A stretch of DNA of 7,027 bases from Desulfatitalea sp. Its GTDB lineage: Bacteria; Desulfobacterota; Desulfobacteria; Desulfobacterales; Desulfosarcinaceae. The position numbers and the translations under genes were made by a program. Numbering within the stretch: the stretch's first letter is position 1; each line of letters opens with the position of its first letter. Below are positions 1 to 6,890 of this stretch, in pieces. The DNA lies in contig JABDRH010000544.1 of the NCBI GenBank assembly GCA_013041835.1, forward strand, positions 1 to 7,027. Reading direction: 5' to 3'. The notes beneath the pieces were generated by a model. The model was not told where the DNA came from. It did not search any database and worked only from the letters and a program-made list of their open reading frames with translations.

Positions 1-1
1 G

Positions 2-94
2 GCCACGATTGTGCAGGGACGGCTTGAATATTTGCCGCCCCGCCGAGCCCACTGCAATGTTAATCAATTAGTGCCGGAAAGGCCAAACGGGTAG
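2..94 (+). CDS. C-terminal end of an upstream gene, possibly the ABC ATPase LolD (partial)
   Basis: An open frame enters from the left edge and gives 30 residues beginning ATIVQGRLEYLPP and ending at a TAG at 92-94. The stretch TIVQGRLE resembles the last strand of lipoprotein-export ABC ATPases (LolD type), which commonly end with a hydrophobic stretch, then D/QGR and a short variable tail. From memory, lolC/E-lolD lies directly upstream of bamA in many deltaproteobacteria, which fits the position. The stop is only 10 bases before the bamA ATG, as expected for an operon. The fragment is too short to prove that it is coding. Frame 3 is also open as far as a TAG at 69-71 but shows no family resemblance. 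Treat LolD as a suggestion only. Confidence 0.35.
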   Translation, partial: ATIVQGRLEYLPPRRAHCNVNQLVPERPNG

Positions 95-104
95 AAAAAA
101 ACCA

Positions 105-2822
105 ATGTCCAAAAAGAAAATGAAACCCGCGTCCGCCATGCGAATCTGGTTGCCGTTGCTTCTGATGGCGTTTGCCGCAAGTGCGGCACCCCATGCGCTG
201 GCCGTGCAAGACGTCGAAACACCGCGGATTCTGGTGCTGCCGTTTCAAGTCATTTCACAAACCGATGCCTCCTACCTGAGCACTCAGATCGCGCAAGTTG
301 TCGCCCAACGTTTAAGCCGTCAAGGCGCGCAGGCATTCACGGCAAAACCGGAAGATCTTGATGCTGCGAAGCGTATTTCCGAGAGCTCACCCGAGCAGAT
401 CATTGCCTTTGCCCAAAAGTCTTATGACGCCGCATTCGCCGTTTGGGGCGATTTTACGCTGACCGACGGCGATTTCAGCCTCGACGTGCGCCTAATGGAA
501 ATCGCCGGTGCATCTCCACAACGTTTTTCAGCCAAAGGAAGCGGCATCGAGAACCTGGTTACGGTTGCCAACGACGTGGCCGATCAGATTGGGAAAACCC
601 TCTTCAAGCATGAATTGGTTGCGCACGTCGAGGTAAAGGGCAATCAACGCATCGAAGCGGATGCCATCTTGCGTGTCGTGAAAACCAAGAGCGGCAGCGC
701 CTACAACCCATCCGCCCTGACCGAAGATCTGCGGGCCATCTACGCCATGGGCTATTTCGACGACCTGAGGGTCGAGGCCCAAGCCGATCCTGACGGCAGG
801 CGCGTCACGTTCCATGTTCAGGAGAAACCGACGATTCGCCATATCCGGATTCGCGGCAACAGCAAAGTCAAGGAAGAGGATATTAACGACAATCTGACTC
901 TGAATACCGGCGCCATTTTAAACATTTATAAAATCCGCAGCAACATGGATCAAATAGAAACACTTTATAAAGAGAAGAACTACCACAAGGTCAAGGTCGA
1001 CTATGAAATCAAACCTCTGGAAAACAATCAAGCCGACTTGGATTTTATCATCGAGGAGGGACCGAAACTCTATGTAACCCGGATCCGTTTTGAGGGCAAT
1101 CATGCCTTTGAGGAGAAAAAACTAAAAAAGATGCTGGATGTCAATGAAAAAGGATTCTTCTCCTGGCTCACCTCTTCCGGCGATCTCGACCGGGCCGCGC
1201 TGGAACAGGACATGGCAAAACTGAACGCCTTTTACAGCAATCAGGGGTATATGAACGCACGGGTGGGAGACCCCATTGTGCAAATTGGGGATGAGGGCAT
1301 TCAGATTACATTTAAAATCGAGGAGGGACAGCGCTTCAAAATAGGCCGAACAGATATCGAAGGCGACTTGATATTCCCCAAAGACGACCTGCTTTCCAAA
1401 CTGAAAATTATAGAGGAGACCTATTTCAACCGGGAAGTGATCCGCAATGATATCCTCGCTCTCAACGACAGATATGCCGACCAGGGATACGCCTACTCGG
1501 ATATTTCACCGCGCATCGTGCCGCACGAAGACGATTTGACGGTCGACATCATTTATGTGGCGCGCAAGGGGCCACAGGTGTATTTCGAAAAAATCATCAT
1601 TCAAGGCAACACCAATACTCGCGACAAGGTCATCCGGCGTGAATTGCATGTCCGTGAGCAGGGCCTGTTCAGCAATAGTGCGCTTAAACGCAGCATTCGC
1701 AACCTGTACCGTCTGGAATATTTTGAAGATGTCAAGGTGGACACTTTAAAGGGCGGCAAAGAAGACAAGATGGTGCTCAAGATCGACGTGACCGAGAAAT
1801 CAACGAACAGCTTTACCTTCGGCGCCGGTTACAGCTCCGCGGAAGATGTCTTTTTCACCGGTTCCATATCCCAGCGCAACTTGTTTGGACGCGGCCAAAT
1901 TCTCAATTTCGAAGGTTCCATAGGCGGCAGTACCACCGTCTTCTCGTTGAAATTCACAGAGCCTCATTTTCTCGACACCCAATGGCGAACCTACATAGAG
2001 GCATACAATCTGGAAAGAACTTACAGCAACAACGGCTATGAGCGAAAAAGCACGGGCGGCGGCCTGGGATTGGGCCATCCCGTGTGGGACTATACCTATT
2101 TCAACTGGGGCTATAATTTGGATCAGAGCGATGTCATCGTTACAGAGCGAGCGCTTATCTCCGAATCCGTCAGGGAATTGGAGGGCACCAACCTGACCAG
2201 CAGCGTCAATCTCAGCCTCAGCTATGACTCGCGAAACCGTGGGTTTAACGCCACGGAGGGATCGAAGCACACCGCCTATTTCGAATACGCCGGATTGGGC
2301 GGAAACATTGGCTTCAACAAGTATATCGGTCAGACCATGTGGTACTACCCCCTCTACAAATCCCTGGTCGGCTTTGTAAATGCCAAGGCCGGCTATGTTC
2401 ATCCCAATGACGACGGCAAGTTGCTGCCGGATTACGAAAAATTCTACCTGGGTGGCATCAATTCTCTTCGCGGCTTCGGTTATCAGGGGGTCGATTTGAC
2501 GGAAATGAAAGCCATTTTCAATGAAAACGGCGATACCGTTACAATACCGGTCAAGGTCGGTGGTAATAAAATGGTTCAATTTAACCTCGAACTTAATTTT
2601 CCTTTGGTATCCCAAGCGGGTCTATTCGGGGTAGTGTTCTACGATACGGGAAATGTCTATGCGGACCGTATTGACTTGAGCGATCTGCGCGAAAGCGCCG
2701 GTGCGGGAATTCGGTGGATGTCGCCGTTTGCCCCTATCCGGCTTGAATATGGTCACATATTGGATCGTCGTGAGGGGGAATCATCGGGACGGTGGGAATT
2801 CAGCATGGGCGGATCGTTTTAG
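105..2822 (+). CDS. bamA: Outer membrane protein assembly factor BamA (Omp85), with an extra N-terminal periplasmic domain
   Basis: BamA is the central subunit of the BAM complex and folds and inserts beta-barrel proteins into the outer membrane. The 905-residue product starts with a signal peptide (basic MSKKK, hydrophobic core about 13-28, likely cleavage after A33 in ALA). Residues about 40-167 form a domain not found in E. coli BamA (ILVLPF at 42-47, GDF at 115-117, LDVRLMEIAG at 126-135), which looks like the alpha/beta fold of TolB-N/FlgO-type proteins. Five POTRA domains follow at about 173-242, 243-320, 321-409, 410-490 and 491-565; most open with a strand ending in a G-N or G-D turn (KGN, RGN, EGN, EGD, QGN). 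The barrel runs from 567 to 905, carries the loop-6 motif LRGF (R789-G790-F791), and ends in Phe905, the usual C-terminal barrel signal. E. coli BamA has 810 residues; the added domain accounts for most of the difference. No clear Shine-Dalgarno precedes the ATG at 105, and starts at 120 or 138 would still leave a signal peptide. Probably cotranscribed with the gene ending at 94. Confidence 0.97.
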   Translation: MSKKKMKPASAMRIWLPLLLMAFAASAAPHALAVQDVETPRILVLPFQVISQTDASYLSTQIAQVVAQRLSRQGAQAFTAKPEDLDAAKRISESSPEQIIAFAQKSYDAAFAVWGDFTLTDGDFSLDVRLMEIAGASPQRFSAKGSGIENLVTVANDVADQIGKTLFKHELVAHVEVKGNQRIEADAILRVVKTKSGSAYNPSALTEDLRAIYAMGYFDDLRVEAQADPDGRRVTFHVQEKPTIRHIRIRGNSKVKEEDINDNLTLNTGAILNIYKIRSNMDQIETLYKEKNYHKVKVDYEIKPLENNQADLDFIIEEGPKLYVTRIRFEGNHAFEEKKLKKMLDVNEKGFFSWLTSSGDLDRAALEQDMAKLNAFYSNQGYMNARVGDPIVQIGDEGIQITFKIEEGQRFKIGRTDIEGDLIFPKDDLLSKLKIIEETYFNREVIRNDILALNDRYADQGYAYSDISPRIVPHEDDLTVDIIYVARKGPQVYFEKIIIQGNTNTRDKVIRRELHVREQGLFSNSALKRSIRNLYRLEYFEDVKVDTLKGGKEDKMVLKIDVTEKSTNSFTFGAGYSSAEDVFFTGSISQRNLFGRGQILNFEGSIGGSTTVFSLKFTEPHFLDTQWRTYIEAYNLERTYSNNGYERKSTGGGLGLGHPVWDYTYFNWGYNLDQSDVIVTERALISESVRELEGTNLTSSVNLSLSYDSRNRGFNATEGSKHTAYFEYAGLGGNIGFNKYIGQTMWYYPLYKSLVGFVNAKAGYVHPNDDGKLLPDYEKFYLGGINSLRGFGYQGVDLTEMKAIFNENGDTVTIPVKVGGNKMVQFNLELNFPLVSQAGLFGVVFYDTGNVYADRIDLSDLRESAGAGIRWMSPFAPIRLEYGHILDRREGESSGRWEFSMGGSF

Positions 2823-2903
2823 CCAACCGGAAACAGTGGCTGCATCAGTCATGGCAAGCATCTTCGGGCTCGCGCATAAAAGAAGTGCACCATCTTGCTC
2901 GAT

Positions 2904-2922
2904 CCTTTGCCGGTCTGCAAGG
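2904..2922 (+). repeat. Short bulged inverted repeat in the bamA-skp gap
   Basis: CCTT-T-GC (2904-2910) can pair with GCAAGG (2917-2922) around a six-base loop, giving six base pairs with one bulged T. It is not followed by a T-run, so it does not look like an intrinsic terminator for bamA. The right arm shares TGCAAGG with the palindrome at 2955-2964. Its role is unknown and it may be chance. Confidence 0.25.
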
Positions 2923-2954
2923 CGAAATCCAGTGCATTTATTTTACGCCAATGC

Positions 2955-2992
2955 CCTTGCAAGGATGTTCTGACAGAAAACTACTTGCAAAG
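2955..2992. repeat. Nested inverted repeats built on TTGCAA in the bamA-skp gap
   Basis: CCTTGCAAGG at 2955-2964 is a perfect 10-bp palindrome. A second TTGCAA palindrome lies at 2985-2990, centred 28 bases downstream. The two copies can also pair with each other (TTGCAAG 2957-2963 with CTTGCAA 2984-2990), enclosing an inner inverted repeat TTCTG-A-CAGAA (2968-2978). This could be a dimer-binding operator or an RNA structure upstream of skp. No known binding-site family is recognised. The bases are read directly; the function is open. Confidence 0.35.
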
Positions 2993-3016
2993 CAGCGCCT
3001 GTTTGTTAGAAATATG

Positions 3017-3043
3017 TGAACTTCGGGCCGTTTGCCCGTTAAA
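3017..3043 (+). promoter_or_regulatory. Candidate sigma-E (ECF)-like promoter for skp-lpxD-fabZ-lpxA-lpxI
   Basis: TGAACTT at 3017-3023 matches the core of the E. coli sigma-E -35 element (GGAACTT) in six of seven positions. After 15 bases comes TTAAA at 3039-3043, one mismatch from the TCAAA-type -10 element. Transcription would begin near 3049-3051, leaving a leader of about 30 bases that ends in a strong Shine-Dalgarno. In E. coli, sigma-E drives bamA, skp, lpxD, fabZ and lpxA, so the position makes sense. The spacer contains CGGGC (3024-3028) and GCCCG (3034-3038), an inverted repeat that exactly fills it. Whether this organism has a sigma factor with this specificity is not shown, and short AT-rich elements arise by chance. 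Confidence 0.3.
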
Positions 3044-3071
3044 ATGGTTTTGATTAACCGTATAGCCCCCT

Positions 3072-3080
3072 GGAGGTGAT
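3072..3080 (+). promoter_or_regulatory. Very strong Shine-Dalgarno of skp
   Basis: GGAGGTGAT abuts the ATG at 3081. All nine bases are complementary to the usual 3' end of 16S rRNA, with only four bases between GGAGG and the start codon. It fixes the skp start at 3081 rather than at the in-frame ATG at 3102, which has no such site. The contrast with bamA, which has no evident site, suggests skp is translated from its own strong signal. Confidence 0.8.
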
Positions 3081-3626
3081 ATGCAATTACGAAAAACAAC
3101 CATGATCATAACGATGGGCGTTGCCCTGTTGGCCATTTCAACCCCGAGCGCTTACTGCGCGGATGTTGCCAAGATCGGTACCGTCAGTTTTCAAAGGATT
3201 TTTAAAAATTCGGAAGCCGGCAAAACTGTCAAGGAAAAGATCAATTCCGAGGGTCAGCGCATGGAACAAGATCTTCAGCAAAAAGGTGAAGAGATCAAGG
3301 CCTTGAAAAATCAGATTCAGCAAGGGGCCGAGGTGATGAGCAAAGAGGCCAGCGATGAAAAAAAGTGGGAATTTGACCGTAAGATGTCCGATGTTCAGAG
3401 GTTAAAGAAAAAATACGATCAAAAAATCCAGGAGCTGCAAATGAAATTGGTTAACGAGGTGCGCGAGGGCGTCCTTGAGGTGATCAAAGACTACGGCAAA
3501 AAGGAAGGGTATCTGTTGATCATCGAAGATATCAGTGTGGTTTATGCACCGGAAAACCTGGATATTACCGATACGATCATCAAGCTGTACAACGAGGCAT
3601 ACACCAGCCAAGGCAAGAAAAACTAA
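3081..3626 (+). CDS. skp: Periplasmic chaperone Skp/OmpH
   Basis: Skp is a trimeric periplasmic chaperone that holds unfolded outer-membrane proteins in a cavity between helical arms and delivers them towards BamA. The 181-residue product has a signal peptide: basic MQLRK, hydrophobic core about 8-20, and probable signal peptidase I cleavage around C26/A27 in AYCAD. Residues about 29-37 (VAKIGTVSF) are the first strand of the trimerisation body. Residues about 45-140 are highly charged, Lys/Glu/Gln-rich and helical, matching the coiled-coil arms. The tail [20 protein letters not shown] is the conserved closing part of the OmpH family, followed by a final helix. E. coli Skp has 161 residues, so the length is ordinary. 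It lies between bamA and lpxD, as in many proteobacteria. Cys26 is not in a lipobox (Tyr precedes it), so it is not a lipoprotein. Confidence 0.93.
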   Translation: MQLRKTTMIITMGVALLAISTPSAYCADVAKIGTVSFQRIFKNSEAGKTVKEKINSEGQRMEQDLQQKGEEIKALKNQIQQGAEVMSKEASDEKKWEFDRKMSDVQRLKKKYDQKIQELQMKLVNEVREGVLEVIKDYGKKEGYLLIIEDISVVYAPENLDITDTIIKLYNEAYTSQGKKN

Positions 3627-3646
3627 GGCCCCAAGGGATAGCGCCC

Positions 3647-4690
3647 ATGACACTGACGCTGCGACAGATTGCGCAGATGGTGAACGGTACACTGGTAGGG
3701 AATCCGGAATGTACCATCGAGGGGGTCGGCCCCATTGAGTCGGCCGGTGAAAAACACATCACCTTTGCCGAAAAAAAGTCAGCCCTGAAAGAACTGGACC
3801 AGGTGAAGGCCGCAGCCATCATCGTTCCGCCAGGCGTAAGGGCCGAAGGCCGGCATGTGATACAGACCACGGCCCCCCGACTGGCGTTCACGAAAATCAT
3901 GGCCCATTTCCATCCACCACGCCATCCGCGACCCGGAATTGATGCGACGGCCGTCATGGGTGCGGATTGCCATTTGGGCAGCGGGGTGTCCATCGGCGCG
4001 AATGCCGTCATCGGAAATCGGGTCACTCTGGATGATGGTTGTATCATCCATCCCTTGGTGGTCATCGGGGATGATGTATCTATCGGCGCAGGCAGCATCA
4101 TCCATCCCCATGTCGCGGTGCTTGAAGGCTGCCGTATCGGACAACGCTGCCTTATCGGCGCCGGAAGTATCATCGGCAGCGACGGATATGGATTTGTTCA
4201 GGATGAAGGCCGGCATTTTAAAATTCCTCAGACCGGCATGGTGTGCATTGACGATGATGTGGAGATTGGTGCCGCCAACACCATTGACCGCGCCACATTT
4301 GGCCGGACCTGGATAAAAACCGGTGTCAAGACTGATAATCAGGTTCACATCGGCCACAATGTCGTAATCGGTGAACACACACTGCTCGTGGCGCAAGTCG
4401 GTATCGCCGGCAGCACCACCGTGGGAAAGCACGCGGTATTGGCCGGCCAGGCAGGTATTTCCGGCCATCTGACCATTGGCGACGGGACCATTGTGGGGCC
4501 GAAAACCGGCGTGGGCCGGTCATTGCCGGATGGCGAGATTTTTTCAGGGGGCAGCGCTGCCGTGCCGCACCGTACCTGGCTCCGACTTCAGCAGATTATT
4601 CCCAAGCTTCCAGACATGTACAATGGTTACAGGCGGATGGAGAAAAGAATCGCCGAGCTTGAACAGCAGCTCGCCAATAAGGATCGATAA
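3647..4690 (+). CDS. lpxD: UDP-3-O-(3-hydroxyacyl)glucosamine N-acyltransferase LpxD
   Basis: LpxD moves a 3-hydroxyacyl chain from ACP to the 2-amino group of UDP-3-O-acylglucosamine, the third step of lipid A synthesis, in the cytoplasm. The 347 residues show the expected order: an N-terminal uridine-binding domain (about 1-100, with HITFAEKK), a left-handed beta-helix of hexapeptide repeats (about 105-300), and a C-terminal helical segment (about 305-347, ending in [13 protein letters not shown]) that packs the trimer. The family signature GSDGYGF is present. His237 in IGHNVVIG corresponds to the catalytic base His239 of E. coli, and His274 in SGHL to E. coli His276; both are offset by two. 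A Shine-Dalgarno-like AAGGGA (3633-3638) lies eight bases before the ATG. The gap from skp is only 20 bases, so the two are likely cotranscribed. No anomaly is seen. Confidence 0.97.
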   Translation: MTLTLRQIAQMVNGTLVGNPECTIEGVGPIESAGEKHITFAEKKSALKELDQVKAAAIIVPPGVRAEGRHVIQTTAPRLAFTKIMAHFHPPRHPRPGIDATAVMGADCHLGSGVSIGANAVIGNRVTLDDGCIIHPLVVIGDDVSIGAGSIIHPHVAVLEGCRIGQRCLIGAGSIIGSDGYGFVQDEGRHFKIPQTGMVCIDDDVEIGAANTIDRATFGRTWIKTGVKTDNQVHIGHNVVIGEHTLLVAQVGIAGSTTVGKHAVLAGQAGISGHLTIGDGTIVGPKTGVGRSLPDGEIFSGGSAAVPHRTWLRLQQIIPKLPDMYNGYRRMEKRIAELEQQLANKDR

Positions 4691-4715
4691 GGGTGTAAAA
4701 CATTAAACACAATCA

Positions 4716-4723
4716 GGGGGGAG
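4716..4723 (+). promoter_or_regulatory. G-rich Shine-Dalgarno that decides the fabZ start
   Basis: Six G residues (4716-4721) followed by AG form a purine-rich site. Its GGAG (4720-4723) is seven bases from the ATG at 4731 but only one base from the in-frame GTG at 4725. The spacing favours the ATG at 4731 as the fabZ start, which shortens the longest reading frame by two codons. Confidence 0.6.
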
Positions 4724-4730
4724 AGTGAAA

Positions 4731-5183
4731 ATGGAAGAAATGTTAGACATCCATACCATAATGAAATACTTGCCGCACCGATACCCGTTCCTGCTGGTGG
4801 ACCGCATCCTTTCCTGGGTCCCCCACCAATCGATTATCGGACTTAAGAACGTGACCATTAACGAGCCCTTTTTTCAGGGACATTTTCCGGGCGCACCCAT
4901 CTTTCCGGGCGTTCTGATACTCGAAGCCATGGCCCAGGCTAGCGGTATTCTGGCGATTGCTTCCATGAAAGAACCTGATGAAAGTACACTCATGTATTTT
5001 ATGGGTTTGGATCAAGTCAAGTTCAGAAAGCCGGTGGTCCCGGGCGACCAAATGATCCTTGAATTGGAAACCATCAAAAAACGCGGCAATGTACGAAGAA
5101 TGAATGGTGTCGCTAAAGTCGATGATAAAATCGTGGCTGAAGCGCAACTTCTGGCCACTTTGGAAAGTAAGGAACAAGATTAA
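4731..5183 (+). CDS. fabZ: (3R)-hydroxyacyl-ACP dehydratase FabZ
   Basis: FabZ dehydrates 3-hydroxyacyl-ACP to trans-2-enoyl-ACP in fatty acid elongation. It competes with LpxA and LpxD for the same hydroxyacyl-ACP pool, which is why it commonly sits among lpx genes. The product is 150 residues from the ATG at 4731 (152 from the GTG at 4725), close to the usual 140-155. The hot-dog-fold signature YLPHRYPFLLVDRIL is at 13-27. The active-site block GHFPGAPIFPGVLILEAMAQ spans 50-69, with His51 and Glu65 in the same 14-residue spacing as E. coli His54 and Glu68. The stop TAA (5181-5183) shares its last base with the lpxA ATG, so translation of the two is probably coupled. The start choice rests on Shine-Dalgarno spacing. 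Confidence 0.96.
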   Translation: MEEMLDIHTIMKYLPHRYPFLLVDRILSWVPHQSIIGLKNVTINEPFFQGHFPGAPIFPGVLILEAMAQASGILAIASMKEPDESTLMYFMGLDQVKFRKPVVPGDQMILELETIKKRGNVRRMNGVAKVDDKIVAEAQLLATLESKEQD

Positions 5184-5953
5184 TGATCCACCCAACTGCG
5201 ATTATCAGCCCCAAAGCGCACCTGGCGCCGGATGTGTCCATCGGTCCGTTTACCATCATCGGGGACGACGTGCATATCGGCGCCGGAAGCCAGGTAATGG
5301 CTCACGTGGTGATTGACCCTTATGTGGAAATCGGCGCCAATTGCAGGATATTTCATTACGCCGCCATCGGCGCTCCCCCTCAATCGGTCAAGTTCAGAGG
5401 TGAAAAGACGTGGGTGAAAATCGGCAACAATTGTATCGTTCGTGAATTTGTCACGATTCATCGAGGCACGGAATTCGGCGGTGGTTTGACCCACATCGGA
5501 GATGATTGCTTTTTGATGAACTATACCCACATCGCCCATGATTGCCGTATCGGACGCAATGTGACCATGTCCAACAATGCCACGCTGGCCGGCCATATCA
5601 CCATAGACGACCATGCCATCTTAGGGGGCCTGGTGGCCATCCACCAGTACGCCCGCGTGGGTGAATATGCCTTTGTCGGCGGAAAATCGGTGGTTGTCAA
5701 AGACATCCCGCCTTACATGCTGGCCTCGGGCGATCGCGCCACCTTGCACGGACTGAACAAAGTCGGGCTCAAGCGGCACGGATTTTCACCGGCCGCCATC
5801 TTTGAATTAAAAAAAGCGTACCGGTTGATTTTTCGCTTCGGTCTTACTTTAAAAGAAGCCCTGGGGCGCGTAGAGGCCGAAGTGGAGCCGCTGCCGGAGG
5901 TAAAGAACCTTATCGGCTTCATTAAATCAACAGAACGTGGCATCACCCGTTGA
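5183..5953 (+). CDS. lpxA: Acyl-ACP:UDP-N-acetylglucosamine O-acyltransferase LpxA
   Basis: LpxA performs the first step of lipid A synthesis, moving a 3-hydroxyacyl chain from ACP to the 3-position of UDP-GlcNAc. The 256 residues form a left-handed beta-helix (about 1-185, repeated I-G-x-x hexads) followed by a helical domain (RHGFSPAAIFELKKAYRLIF onward). His119 in HIAHDC matches the catalytic E. coli His125, and His116, His138 and His154 match His122, His144 and His160, a constant offset of six. Gly167 falls on E. coli Gly173, the position that limits acyl length; glycine suggests a long chain of roughly 14 carbons (inference). The residue aligned with E. coli Asp74, near the sugar, is Ser68. 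TAAGGA (5168-5173) lies nine bases before the ATG, inside fabZ. It overlaps fabZ by one base, indicating tight coupling. Confidence 0.97.
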   Translation: MIHPTAIISPKAHLAPDVSIGPFTIIGDDVHIGAGSQVMAHVVIDPYVEIGANCRIFHYAAIGAPPQSVKFRGEKTWVKIGNNCIVREFVTIHRGTEFGGGLTHIGDDCFLMNYTHIAHDCRIGRNVTMSNNATLAGHITIDDHAILGGLVAIHQYARVGEYAFVGGKSVVVKDIPPYMLASGDRATLHGLNKVGLKRHGFSPAAIFELKKAYRLIFRFGLTLKEALGRVEAEVEPLPEVKNLIGFIKSTERGITR

Positions 5954-5964
5954 CGGCGCAGGCT

Positions 5965-5970
5965 GGAAGG
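5965..5970 (+). promoter_or_regulatory. Shine-Dalgarno that decides the lpxI start
   Basis: GGAAGG lies six bases before the ATG at 5977. The longer frame would start at a TTG (5950) overlapping the lpxA stop. The ATG is preferred because it has this site and because the conserved N-terminal strand KRIGLIAG begins right after it. Confidence 0.65.
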
Positions 5971-5976
5971 CCACCG

Positions 5977-6801
5977 ATGGATGTCAAGCGAATCGGGCTC
6001 ATTGCCGGATACGGCCAGTTCCCCATCTTGTTTGCCCGTGCCGCTCGGCAAAAGGGATTGCAGGTCGTCGCAGTCGGCTATCAAAAGGAAACCGATCCTG
6101 CCTTGGCCAAAGATGTTGATCATTTGGCATGGTTATACCTGGGCCAGATCAAGAAAATGATCACTTTTTTTAGACGTCATGACGTCCAGGATGCCGTCAT
6201 GCTGGGCGGCATCACCAAGACGCGCATGTTTACCAACGTGCGGCCGGACGCGAAAGCCATCTCCCTGATGATGCGCATGCGGCACACCCATGATGATGCC
6301 GTATTGCGAGCCTTTGCTGATATACTCGAACAGGAGGGCATCCGGATCCATTCCTCGACCGTTCTTCTACCCGAATTATTGGCCAAGCATGGCGTATGGA
6401 CTTCGCGCCACCCGTCACACAACGAAATCGAAGATCTGCGCCTGGGATGGCGTATTGCTAAAGAGATCGGGCGACTGGACATTGGTCAATGCGTCGTGGT
6501 GGCCGGCGGCACTATCCTGGCCGTAGAGGCCATTGAGGGTACCGACGCGACGATCACCCGGGGAGGCGCCCTGGGCAACGGCCAGGGCGTCGTCGTAAAG
6601 GTGTGCAAACCGATTCAAGATACCCGGTTTGACGTTCCGTCCGTGGGGCTGCAAACCATCGAAACCATGCAAACGGCCGGCGTCAAGACCCTGGCGGTGG
6701 AAGCGGGGAAAACCGTGGTGTTTGATCAGCCTGCGATGGTAACAATGGCGGATCGTTGCGGCATCACTGTCGTGGCTTTTTCTGATGACGAGATGCGTTG
6801 A
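5977..6801 (+). CDS. lpxI: UDP-2,3-diacylglucosamine diphosphatase LpxI (DUF1009 family)
   Basis: LpxI cleaves UDP-2,3-diacylglucosamine to lipid X and UMP, the fourth step of lipid A synthesis. It replaces the unrelated LpxH of E. coli and attacks the beta rather than the alpha phosphate. The 274-residue product starts with KRIGLIAGYGQFP (about 4-16), the family's glycine-rich opening. It continues with MLGGITKTRMF (G77-G78), HDDAVLRAF (D106-D107) and the C-terminal catalytic domain, which holds GTDATITRGG and the block QDTRFDVPSVG. Asp215 and Asp219 lie in that block; it resembles the region of the essential aspartate Asp225 known from Caulobacter LpxI. Twenty-three bases separate it from lpxA. 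A TTG start at 5950 would add nine residues and overlap the lpxA stop, but is less likely. No lpxH-like gene is seen in the window. Confidence 0.94.
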   Translation: MDVKRIGLIAGYGQFPILFARAARQKGLQVVAVGYQKETDPALAKDVDHLAWLYLGQIKKMITFFRRHDVQDAVMLGGITKTRMFTNVRPDAKAISLMMRMRHTHDDAVLRAFADILEQEGIRIHSSTVLLPELLAKHGVWTSRHPSHNEIEDLRLGWRIAKEIGRLDIGQCVVVAGGTILAVEAIEGTDATITRGGALGNGQGVVVKVCKPIQDTRFDVPSVGLQTIETMQTAGVKTLAVEAGKTVVFDQPAMVTMADRCGITVVAFSDDEMR

Positions 6802-6890
6802 CGCAATGCACTTGTATATTTCATACATCGCTTCTTTCCCTGGAAATCGGAGATGGCGGGTTTTGCCGCAATCCGGAAATCAAGATGCGA

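Noticed and set aside
1800..2615. A 271-codon open frame on the minus strand opposite the BamA barrel
   Set aside because: It is the shadow of a strongly coding plus-strand frame, its translation shows no recognisable domain, and the Omp85 barrel signature on the other strand is unambiguous.
2985..3012. TTGCAA-16-TAGAAA as a sigma-70 promoter for skp
   Set aside because: Each hexamer matches only four of six consensus bases and the TTGCAA is better explained by the palindrome pair; not strong enough to annotate.
2701..3019. Open frames running from the end of bamA into the bamA-skp gap
   Set aside because: They begin inside bamA in other frames and give compositionally odd peptides with no motif; there is no ribosome site for either.
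3024..3038. CGGGC/GCCCG hairpin as an intrinsic terminator for bamA
   Set aside because: The stem is only five pairs and the following bases (TTAAAATGG) contain no T-run; the promoter-spacer reading fits the position better.
3147..3161. Skp Cys26 as a lipoprotein anchor
   Set aside because: The residue before the cysteine is Tyr, which does not fit a lipobox; ordinary signal peptidase cleavage is more likely.
3580..4468. Two long minus-strand open frames opposite lpxD
   Set aside because: They mirror the repetitive hexapeptide codons of LpxD; their translations are low-complexity and lack family motifs or plausible ribosome sites.
6794..6827. TGCG-TTGA-CGCA and TGTAT-ATTTC-ATACA hairpins at the end of lpxI as a terminator
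   Set aside because: The stems are four to five pairs, the second is AT-rich, and neither is followed by a T-tract.
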